From positions 1 to 12,485 of the forward strand of contig CAZMTU010000073.1 in NCBI GenBank assembly GCA_964569225.1: DNA of 12,485 nt, written 5' to 3'. This DNA comes from CAKSQF01 sp964569225 (GTDB lineage Bacteria; Bacillota; Clostridia; Oscillospirales; CAG-272). Shown piece by piece: positions 1 to 6,368 of this stretch (within the stretch, counting starts at the first letter, position 1; each line of letters opens with the position of its first letter). The notes under the pieces are model-generated. The model had not been told where the DNA came from, searched no databases, and saw only the letters and a list, made by a program, of their open reading frames with translations. Made by a program: the position numbers and the translations under genes.

Positions 1-73
1 TCCCCTTGCAGGACACCAGCGCTGCACAGAGGGATGCAATCAGCAGCGGAATGATCATGGTTTTCTTTTTCAT
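1..73 (-). CDS. Lipoprotein, N-terminal fragment (cut by window edge)
   Basis: Only the first 24 codons are inside the window. They read MKKKTMIIPLLIASLCAALV followed by S-C-K-G. This is a classic type II signal peptide: a Lys-rich n-region (residues 2-4), a hydrophobic core (6-20) and a lipobox ending in Cys22. The mature protein should therefore be lipid-anchored on the outer face of the membrane after Lgt/LspA processing. The start is supported by AAAGGAG seven bases before ATG. The body is missing, so the function is unknown; an ABC-transporter solute-binding protein is a common role for such proteins but is only a guess. The gene lies downstream of a 16-bp palindrome (217-232) and a structured-RNA candidate (about 342-515), either of which could regulate it. 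Confidence 0.72.
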   Translation of the reverse strand, partial: MKKKTMIIPLLIASLCAALVSCKG

Positions 74-216
74 AGGATATCTCCTTTCATGCTTGAACAG
101 ACAGATGATTTTGAATGTGCTTTTTGCGCTCAAAAATCTCGTAAAACAACCGGTGCTGTACATTGATTTGGCAGGAGCGTGATATAGTCAGATTGCCTGT
201 CAGCTTTCGTAGTTGG

Positions 217-232
217 GTGGTGTATACACCAC
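217..232. promoter_or_regulatory. 16-bp perfect palindrome, possible GntR-type operator
   Basis: GTGGTGTATACACCAC is a perfect 8+8 palindrome with no spacer, about 145 bp upstream of the lipoprotein start. The core GTGTATACAC fits the loose GT-N-AC symmetry of GntR-family operators. No convincing -35/-10 pair was found next to it, so its role as an operator is inferred from symmetry alone. Confidence 0.4.
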
Positions 233-286
233 TCTTTTTGGAAATAATATGTGCGGTAAATTTTTCCAAAAAAAATTAAAAAGCCC

Positions 287-315
287 TTGATTTTTCCGAA
301 AGAGTATGCTATAAT
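287..315 (+). promoter_or_regulatory. Sigma-A-type promoter on the plus strand
   Basis: TTGATT (287-292) and TATAAT (310-315) are separated by exactly 17 bp. A short inverted repeat AACTA-AA-TAGTT (322-333) sits at the expected transcription start and could be an operator or a 5' hairpin. The promoter points into the structured region at 342-515, towards the opposing promoter at 516-544. No plus-strand gene follows it, so it would give an antisense or alternative RNA. Confidence 0.5.
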
Positions 316-341
316 GCCATTAACTAAATAGTTCGGAAAAG

Positions 342-368
342 AAAAAAGCAATCCTTGCGGATTGCTTT
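342..368 (-). terminator. Strong intrinsic terminator of the structured RNA
   Basis: The minus-strand stem AAAGCAATCC / GGATTGCTTT (345-354 with 359-368) is perfect and closed by a GCAA tetraloop. It is followed by a U-tract (TTTTTT-C-TTTT). The GNRA loop and U-tract occur only on the minus strand, which fixes the direction. Confidence 0.75.
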
Positions 369-515
369 CCATCTCGATCAGATGAATCGATTCGCAGTCA
401 ATTCATCTGCACCCCTCGAAATGTGTATGTGAGACACGATTTCAAGTTAGAGATGAGGCATTTATATAATAAAGCATTTGCTGATTTCAGCAGATACCTG
501 AAACGCCATTGCTTT
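342..515 (-). ncRNA. Candidate structured RNA or leader with its own promoter and terminator; family unknown
   Basis: Read on the minus strand, the segment starts just after a strong promoter (516-544) and ends in a strong terminator (345-368 plus U-tract). Between them several helices can be drawn. One perfect 9-bp pair is 510-518 with 468-476, enclosing hairpin 485-503, although its outer bases overlap the -10. A second closing helix, 370-375 with 450-455, encloses hairpin 379-409 (9-bp stem CAGATGAAT/ATTCATCTG) and hairpin 418-443 (GAAAT and GTGT arms, one bulge), forming a three-way junction. No coding ORF of credible length is present. I do not recognise a known family: no SRP RNA, 6S, T-box or common riboswitch signature was found. 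It may be a free small RNA or an attenuated leader of the lipoprotein gene. Confidence 0.5.
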
Positions 516-544
516 ATTGTATCATAGAAAAAATGTCTTGTCAA
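516..544 (-). promoter_or_regulatory. Promoter of the structured RNA
   Basis: On the minus strand, TTGACA (539-544) is followed after exactly 17 bp by TACAAT (516-521), a five-of-six match to the -10 consensus. Transcription should begin near 508-511. No protein start with a ribosome binding site follows closely. Confidence 0.7.
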
Positions 545-804
545 TAGAGAATTTGATTTTTTGCTCTGTGAACGAAGATTTCGGGAAGTGTACTCGTAGA
601 TTTTCTTTTACAGGGCTTTTGGGTTTTGCTCTTTGACAAGTGAATAACACCGAATGGGATATGTTTCTTCGGGGAAGCATCGCCATGATATTGAGCGTGC
701 CAAGAAGAACGTAAACGTCCTGATGAATGCAAAAGTTGGGATACGCCGCAGTAGCAACTGGGGCAGGAACGACATTCGGTTTTGATAAACTAAATGAAAG
801 TGAA
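545..804. other. Non-coding stretch between tRNA-Thr hairpin and RNA promoter
   Basis: About 260 bases without a recognisable gene. Open frames here have no ribosome binding site and resemble no family I know. An isolated TTGACA occurs on the plus strand near 637, but it has no matching -10. Nothing else was supported. Confidence 0.5.
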
Positions 805-832
805 GGACGGTCGGTCTTGCGACTGACCGCCC
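805..832 (-). terminator. Hairpin downstream of tRNA-Thr, probable terminator
   Basis: On the minus strand, GGGCGGTCAGTC and GACCGACCGTCC pair over 12 positions with one G-U and one mismatch, closed by a GCAA loop. It lies directly after the tRNA 3' end. The following sequence is only moderately U-rich, so the terminator call is not certain. Its outer arms match those of the hairpin at 1092-1125. Confidence 0.55.
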
Positions 833-833
833 T

Positions 834-909
834 TGGAGCTGCTAATCAGATTCGAACTGATGACCTCATCCTTACCAAGGATGTGCTCTACCAACTGAGC
901 CATAGCAGC
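834..909 (-). tRNA. tRNA-Thr, anticodon GGT
   Basis: A complete 76-nt cloverleaf can be drawn on the minus strand. It has acceptor GCTGCTA/TAGCAGC, D-stem GCTC/GAGC, anticodon stem CATCC/GGATG around loop TTGGTAA, and T-stem ATCAG/CTGAT with TTCGAAT loop. The anticodon GGT (874-876 complement) reads ACC/ACT threonine codons. The discriminator is U and the CCA end is encoded. A consensus promoter lies upstream at 953-981 and a GC-rich hairpin follows. No other tRNA adjoins it, so it appears to be a single-gene unit. Confidence 0.95.
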
Positions 910-952
910 ATACTTATTTTTGAGCTTTGCTCGCACTCACAAGTGCTTCATT

Positions 953-981
953 ATTATAGCAAATCCTTTTTCCTTTGTCAA
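953..981 (-). promoter_or_regulatory. Consensus promoter of tRNA-Thr
   Basis: On the minus strand, TTGACA (976-981) and TATAAT (953-958) are both perfect and separated by 17 bp. They lie about 45 bp before the tRNA 5' end, as expected for a strongly expressed stable RNA gene. Confidence 0.85.
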
Positions 982-1091
982 GCTTTTTTTATAAAAAAAT
1001 CAAATTAATTTTAAAGAAAAGCATAGAGACGAAATTGCTTACTTTTATAGTATTTTATCTATAAATCGGTATGATTGAACCAAAAGAAAAG

Positions 1092-1125
1092 AAGGACGGC
1101 AGCTTCTGATTGAAGCGCCGCCCTT
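1092..1125 (-). terminator. Intrinsic terminator of the DUF1540 gene
   Basis: The minus-strand stem runs from AAGGGCGGCGCTTC to GAAGCTGCCGTCCTT, with one bulge, around loop AATCA. It is followed by CTTTTCTTTT and lies about 15 bp after the stop codon of the DUF1540 gene. Confidence 0.75.
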
Positions 1126-1139
1126 GGCGGTTTTAGAGG

Positions 1140-1340
1140 TTATTCGCTTACTTTTTTCTCAAAGGAACTGCAGTCGGTACATGCGATTTCAGTAGGGTTT
1201 GATTCATGCGTTACCACGCGGATCGCATCCAGCGAGCAGTAATTCTGGGTGCCGCAGTGATTCTTACATTGACTGACAGTACATTCAATGCTGGTGTTTG
1301 CACGGCAATTACCTGTTTTGCAGGAATTATTCTCATTCAT
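1140..1340 (-). CDS. DUF1540 domain Cys-rich mini-protein
   Basis: A 66-residue protein with eight cysteines: C7, C12, C20, C25, C29, C35, C54 and C57. The arrangement I-x-C-x(4)-C, C35 followed by A-I-x-V, then T-x-C-x-S-F near the C-terminus matches the DUF1540 pattern found widely in Clostridia. The cysteine spacing suggests metal binding, but the biochemical role of DUF1540 is unknown. There is no signal peptide, so it is probably cytoplasmic. The start is well placed: AAAGGAGG lies nine bases upstream of ATG. It is a single-gene unit with its own terminator (1092-1125). A TATACT hexamer upstream may be its -10, but no convincing -35 was found. Confidence 0.82.
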   Translation of the reverse strand: MNENNSCKTGNCRANTSIECTVSQCKNHCGTQNYCSLDAIRVVTHESNPTEIACTDCSSFEKKVSE

Positions 1341-1451
1341 GCCTATACGCCTCCTTTATTGATTTTGAGAGTAGTATAGCCACTTTTTTGAAGTCTATGC
1401 AGCCAGAAAAGATGGGGATAGTTTTCCGAGCCTTCCAATTTGAAGGTCTAT

Positions 1452-1478
1452 GCTGCAATAAAATTTTTTTATTGCAGC
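1452..1478. terminator. Perfect 12-bp hairpin, probable terminator of the papain-like gene
   Basis: GCTGCAATAAAA (1452-1463) and TTTTATTGCAGC (1467-1478) pair perfectly around a 3-nt loop. It lies about 38 bp past the stop of the minus-strand gene at 1516-2064. The U-rich part lies inside the stem rather than after it, so efficiency and direction are uncertain. Confidence 0.5.
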
Positions 1479-1515
1479 GGTTCAATCGGTTACGGTTTGA
1501 CCTTTTCACCAACCC

Positions 1516-2064
1516 TCATGCGGTAGGCAATTGGCGGCGGTATAGCTTCAGATCTCCTTCAAATAATACATTGCCTTCCAATTCGGCCAGCATAATGGGG
1601 CGTATCAAACTGAAGGAGCGGTCAAAGGACGCAATTCCGCAAAGAGAAAGGGTTTCGGAAACGAATTGGGAGCAGGTGTAGCGATTTTTGGGGGCATATG
1701 CCAATCCAATGAGGTTCATCAGCATACCAATATAATTGTAGCCAAAGGAAAGACGGTGGGCGGAAAAATAATTTATTCGGCGCTGCACCATACTGTATTG
1801 ACGTTTAGTGACAGGGATCGCAATTACTTTAGCGGGCAGTGCCGATTGACGCGCTAAAAAGCCCCGGTCGGTGGTTTCGCAGCGAAAGCGGGCAAAGAAA
1901 GGGTAGCGGCTGTATTCTCGGCTAAAGGAGTACATAACCGACAGATCAGGCGTCAGCGACAGGGAAGTATGAGTGTACTGATCTTTCATTAGCAGATGAA
2001 TGGTCTTGGCAACGATAGAGCCGGGAGCGCTTAGGATTACATAAATATATTGTTGCTCAGACAT
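1516..2064 (-). CDS. Hypothetical protein, likely permuted papain-like (YiiX/NlpC-P60 type) fold
   Basis: A 182-residue protein without signal peptide or clear membrane segment. An N-terminal strand (YIYVILSAPGS, residues 6-16) is followed by Y-T-H-T-S-L (His32) and, much later, R-Y-T-C-S-Q-F-V (Cys131). A His before a Cys, with the Cys at the start of a helix, is the order seen in circularly permuted papain-like proteins such as the YiiX group. From this I infer a cysteine hydrolase or acyltransferase fold. The substrate cannot be told, and similar clostridial proteins are mostly annotated as hypothetical. AAGGAG lies about six bases before ATG. A good promoter sits at 2095-2123 and a hairpin follows the gene, so it is probably monocistronic. 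The fold assignment is tentative; the ORF itself is well supported. Confidence 0.7.
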   Translation of the reverse strand: MSEQQYIYVILSAPGSIVAKTIHLLMKDQYTHTSLSLTPDLSVMYSFSREYSRYPFFARFRCETTDRGFLARQSALPAKVIAIPVTKRQYSMVQRRINYFSAHRLSFGYNYIGMLMNLIGLAYAPKNRYTCSQFVSETLSLCGIASFDRSFSLIRPIMLAELEGNVLFEGDLKLYRRQLPTA

Positions 2065-2094
2065 GCAAAACTCCTTGTAATTTATTTTTTATTC

Positions 2095-2123
2095 ATTTTA
2101 CTCATAAATAGGCGTTCAGTCAA
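2095..2123 (-). promoter_or_regulatory. Promoter of the papain-like gene, flanked by an inverted repeat
   Basis: On the minus strand, TTGACT (2118-2123) and TAAAAT (2095-2100) are spaced 17 bp apart, each matching consensus at five of six positions. The promoter is bracketed by a perfect 12-bp inverted repeat, TTTATTCATTTT (2088-2099) and AAAATGAATAAA (2131-2142). Confidence 0.6.
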
Positions 2124-2263
2124 GTAAATAAAAATGAATAAATCAAGGCGAAACCGTGAACGGACGAGGTATCTGAAACACCGCGCCGATTAGGGGCTGA
2201 GTCCATGCGGAAAAAAGGCAAATTAAGACTAAAAGCAAAGCTCTGAATATGTTTTTTTCGATA

Positions 2264-2304
2264 AAAATAAAGTGGCTTTCCTAATAGGTAAGCCACTTTA
2301 TTTT
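2264..2304. terminator. Bidirectional-looking terminator ending the arg-car-dapF cluster
   Basis: AAAATAAAGTGGCTT (2264-2278) and AAGCCACTTTATTTT (2290-2304) form a perfect 15-bp stem with an 11-nt loop. It lies 7 bp after the dapF stop codon. The A/T-rich outer stem gives a U-rich 3' arm on both strands, so it can end transcription from the cluster and could also act on plus-strand transcripts. Confidence 0.8.
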
Positions 2305-2310
2305 GGCTTC

Positions 2311-3147
2311 TTAATATTCAAGTTCGCCTTTGTAAATCAAATCAGCATTGCCGGTGAGGGTGATCTCGTCATCAGTATAATTGACGATCAGATCGCCGCC
2401 TCGAACCTTGACGGTAATGTCTTCGCCTTTAGGGCAAAAACCGTTTTCTACAGCGGCTACTACCGCGGCACAGGCGCCGGTTCCGCAGGCAAGTGTTTCA
2501 CCGTTGCCTCGTTCCCAGACGCGCATCTTGATGGTGACAGGATTAACGACCCGGATGAATTCTGTATTTACTCGCTCAGGGAAGAGAGGGGAATGTTCAA
2601 AGAGCGGACCGACCTTCTCTACCTCAACACCGTCTACACGGGGCGCAAAAACTATACAATGAGGATTGCCCACTGATACACAGGTAATTCGATAGGTTTC
2701 TCCGCCGATAACTGCGGGTGTGTTGATCACGCGGGGCTGCTCAAGCGCTACCGGAATGGCTGTACTGTCCAATACGGCCTTCCCCATGTGAACGCAGACC
2801 GAGGTAACTTTTCCGTCAGAAATATAGAGTTTTAACTTCTTAACGCCGCTGGCGGTTTCTATGGTAATATGGGTATGAGTAGTATAGCCGTTGTCGTAGA
2901 GGAACTTTCCTACACAACGCAGCGGATTACCTGCCATTTTACCTTCAGAACCGTCCTGATTAAAAATGCGCATTTTAGCGGTAGCTACCTTGGATTTCTC
3001 AATCAAGACAATGCCGTCGCCTCCAATTCCATAGTGGCGGTCGCAATAAGTGACGCATAGCGATTCGGGGCAGGTGATTGAACCGTCGAAATTGTCAATA
3101 TATATATAGTCATTACCGGTTGCGCACATTTTGCTGAAGGACAATTT
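2311..3147 (-). other. dapF: DapF domain of the fusion, first catalytic Cys replaced by Ala
   Basis: DapF interconverts LL- and meso-diaminopimelate for lysine and peptidoglycan synthesis, using two cysteines as acid and base. Visible DapF motifs, numbered within the domain, are G-N-D-Y (11-14), G-I-G-G-D-G (40-45), N-Q-D-G-S-E (63-68), G-N-P-H-C (160-164), E-R-V-N (191-194), E-R-G-N-G-E-T (212-218) and A-C-G-T-G-A-C (220-226). The second catalytic Cys is present (Cys221). The first, normally in M-C-G-N-x-x-R-C, is replaced: the sequence reads M-A-G-N-P-L-R-C, with codon GCA at 2932-2934. The length and all other motifs look intact, so the domain is not decayed. Whether it is active, altered or inactive cannot be read from sequence. 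Confidence 0.85.
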
Positions 3148-6100
3148 CCGATGCTGAGTGCGCATATCATTGATATCCACCAGTTCGGTGTTATAAAGGT
3201 TGTAACGAGAGGCAATGATATCTGCCATAGCATTGGCGGTATCCAACGAGGTCAGGCAGGCAATAGAAAGCTGTACCGCCCGGCGGTGAAGCGTAATAAA
3301 TTCTTCGATCGTAGAATCGTATAGGGCGCCGGTGTAGACGATGTAATTCAGTTTTCCTTCTTCCATTAGTCGGAACGCGTCCCCTCCGGGCACAATGCTG
3401 TCAATACGGGTTACATCGATTCCCAAACCCGCGATCGCGTTTGCTGTATCTGGAGTTGCGTAAAGCTTCATACCCAGATCATCCAGTTTTTTTGCCAGCG
3501 TCACTACTTCAAAGAGATCGTGATCTACTACCGAAAGGAGAATACCAACTTCTTTACCGGAGAAGGGAGCTGCCAGTTTGAAGCCGGCAGCGGAAAGTCC
3601 CTTGAACAGCGCTTCGGTGAGCGTTTTTCCGATGCCCAGCACCTCTCCGGTAGATTTCATTTCCGGACCAAGGGTAGCATTTACATCAGATAATTTTTCA
3701 AAGGAGAATACCGGAACCTTTACCGCAAAATAGGGAGGCGTTTTATACAGACCGGTGCCGAATCCAAGGGAGATCAGTGATTCACCGATCATGACTCGTG
3801 AAGCGATGTCAACCATAGGAACGCCGGTGACTTTACTGATATAAGGAATGGTGCGGGACGCCCGGGGGTTAACCTCGANNNNNNNNNNATGACATAAAGC
3901 TCACCGTGATAAATCAGGTATTGAATGTTGACAAGTCCCTTGGTGCCCAGTGCCAGTGCCAAATTGGTGGAGCAGTCGATGATATTCTGCTTCATTTTGT
4001 CGGTAATGTTATAGGGAGGATAAACGGCGATGGAGTCGCCGGAATGAACGCCCGCCCGTTCGATATGCTGCATGATGCCCGGAATCAGCACATCCTTTCC
4101 GTCGGAAATGACATCCACTTCCAATTCCGGTCCCATCATATATTTATCCACCAGTACCGGGTTCTCAATGCCGCCGGTCAGGATGACCTCCATATACTTG
4201 CGGATATCATCAGGCGTGTGGGCGATAATCATGTTTTGCCCGCCGATCACATAGGAGGGGCGCAGCAGCACAGGATAGCCTAAAACATCGGCGGCAGACA
4301 ATGCTTCTTCCAAAGTAAGGACCGCATGTCCCTTAGGACGGCGGATGCCGAAGCGTTCCAGCAGAGCGTCAAACCGTTCGCGATCCTCTGCCGTATCAAT
4401 ACCGTCGGCGGAGGTACCTAAAATGCGGATCCCGTTTTTATCAAGAAATTTGGTTAACTTAATAGCGGTCTGACCGCCGAAGGCTACCACAACACCTACC
4501 GGTTTTTCCACGCGAATGACATTCATAACATCTTCCGGAGAGAGAGGCTCAAAATAAAGTCGGTCGGCGGTGTCATAGTCTGTGGAAACCGTTTCAGGGT
4601 TGTTGTTGATGATGGCAACCTCATAGCCCAGTTCCTTCAGCGTCCATACACAATGTACGGAGGAATAGTCGAACTCGATACCTTGACCTATGCGGATAGG
4701 ACCGGACCCCAGCACAATGATTTTATCCTTTTGGGTGGAATGAGGGGCGCGGGCAATAAATTCAGCAGCTTCACAGGTATCGTCATACGTGGAATAGAAA
4801 TAGGGCGTTTCGGCGGCGAATTCGGCACCGCAGGTATCTACCATCTTAAATACCGCATCCTTATGGGGCATTTTCTCACAGCCGGTGATCCGTTTCAGCG
4901 CTTCGTCGGTGTAGCCCATCTTTTTGCCCTGAAGGTATTTTTCTTCGGTCAGCCCGCTCTTCAAGCCATCTTCATAATCCGCCAGTTTTTTCAGCTTATG
5001 GAGGAACCAACGGTCAATCTTGGTGATTTCAAAGATCCGATCAATGGAAATTCCTTTTTTGATGGCTTCAAATACGGTAAAGAGTCGAAGATCATCTAAA
5101 TTTTGCAGTCGCTGCTCTACAGGAAGATCGGAAAGCGGCGCTTTATTCAGCGTGTCCAGCGAGATTTCAGCGCCCCGGACAGCTTTCATGATCGCCATTT
5201 CAAAGTTGGGCGCGATCGCCATAACCTCGCCGGTGGCTTTCATCTGTGTACCCAGCTTGCGGGACTTTCCGCCGAACTTGTCAAAGGGCCATTTGGGGAA
5301 CTTTACTACCACGTAGTCGATGGTAGGCTCAAAACAGGCGCAAGTCTTTCCAGTGACCTCGTTTTTGATTTCATCCAGCGTGTAGCCCAGCGCGATTTGC
5401 GTTGTTACCTTGGCGATGGGGTAGCCGGTTGCCTTGGAAGCCAATGCGGAAGAACGGCTGACACGGGGATTAACTTCAATTACGGCATACTCGAAGGAAT
5501 TGGGATTCAGCGCAAACTGGCAGTTACAGCCGCCTACGATGCCCAAAGAAGAGATAATATTCAGCGATGCCGAGCGGAGCATCTGATATTCCTTATCGGA
5601 AAGGGTTACAGCAGGGGCAATAACAATGGAATCGCCGGTATGCACACCTACAGGATCGAAGTTTTCCATAGAACAGATAGCAATAACGTTGCCGGCACTG
5701 TCCCGCATGGTTTCAAATTCGATCTCTTTCCATCCATAAATATATTTTTCCACCAAAATCTGCGTGATGGGGGACATATCCAGCCCGGTACGGGCAACTA
5801 CCCGCAGTTCATCCTCAGTGTACGCAACACCGCCGCCCGATCCGCCCAGTGTGAAAGCGGGGCGCACAATGACCGGATAGCCGATTCTGGCAGCTACTGC
5901 CAGCGCCGTTTCCAAATCATTTGCAATATCGGAAGGGATAATGGGCTGTCCGATGGCTTCCATCGTTTCCTTAAACAGTTCGCGGTCCTCTGCCTTATCG
6001 ATGGCAGTGGCGTCAGTACCCAACAGGCGTACCCCCATTTTCTCAAGGTATCCCTCTTTGGCAAGCTGCATGGCGATGGTAAGACCCGTCTGTCCGCCCA

Positions 6101-6368
6101 GCCCGGCGAGAATGGAATCGGGACGCTCTTTCTCAATGATTCGCTTGATGGTATCGGCGCAAAGCGGTTCCAGATAGATTTCATCCGCCAACGCTTTGTC
6201 GGTCATGATGGTAGCGGGATTGGAATTTACCAGTACCACATTAACACCGGCTTTTTTCAGCACCCGGCATGCCTGTGCGCCGGCATAGTCAAATTCGGCG
6301 GCCTGTCCGATAACGATCGGGCCGGAACCGATGACCAATACTTTTTGAATAGAATAGTCGCGAGGCAT
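2311..6368 (-). CDS. carB: Carbamoyl-phosphate synthase large subunit fused to diaminopimelate epimerase (frame broken only by an N-gap)
   Basis: The CarB part makes carbamoyl phosphate from bicarbonate, ATP and CarA-derived ammonia. The first synthetase half begins at residue 1 with VLVIGSGPIVIGQAAEFDYA, and RPAFTLGGSGGG and IEVNPRVSRSSA follow. The second half has IIVLGSGPIRIGQGIEFDYS, RPSYVIGGQ and EVNPRASRT, then an MGS-like allosteric domain up to about residue 1070. The frame then continues without stop into KLSFSKMCATGNDY and a complete DapF domain of 278 residues. Ten Ns (3879-3888) shift the frame. Closing them with a one-base overlap restores GTC-ATC-GAG (V-I-E) and gives 1349 codons including stop. 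The start overlaps the carA stop by one base (TGATG) with AGGTG seven bases upstream, implying translational coupling. An internal ATG (3163-3165) could allow separate DapF synthesis. Confidence 0.88.
3879..3888. other. Assembly gap (ten Ns) inside carB
   Basis: Ten Ns interrupt the codon for Ile in the V-I-E-V-N-P-R motif of the second CarB half. The flanking bases on the minus strand, GTCAT and TCGAGGTT, share a T and join to GTCATCGAGGTT, which keeps the frame and the conserved motif. The gap therefore most likely hides no missing sequence. Confidence 0.9.

Noticed and set aside
87..372. Two overlapping minus-strand open frames of 60 and 80 codons before the lipoprotein
   Set aside because: No ribosome binding site, no family resemblance, and they cross the palindrome and the terminator region; treated as untranslated sequence.
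727..1008. 93-codon plus-strand open frame
   Set aside because: It runs through the tRNA-Thr gene in antisense and past it into AT-rich leader DNA; a familiar spurious translation of a tRNA gene.
2088..2142. ARG-box reading of the ATGAATAAAAA sequences before the papain-like gene
   Set aside because: Only the left half of the ARG core is matched; the symmetric right half ATTCA is missing, and the gene has no arginine link.
484..2190. Similar strings GTTTCAGGTATCTG in the RNA candidate and GTGTTTCAGATACC near 2170
   Set aside because: The shared stretch is short and lies in otherwise unrelated contexts; likely chance.
3789..3900. Apparent frameshift and premature end of carB (pseudogene)
   Set aside because: The frame change arises only from the ten Ns; joining the flanks restores both frame and a conserved motif.
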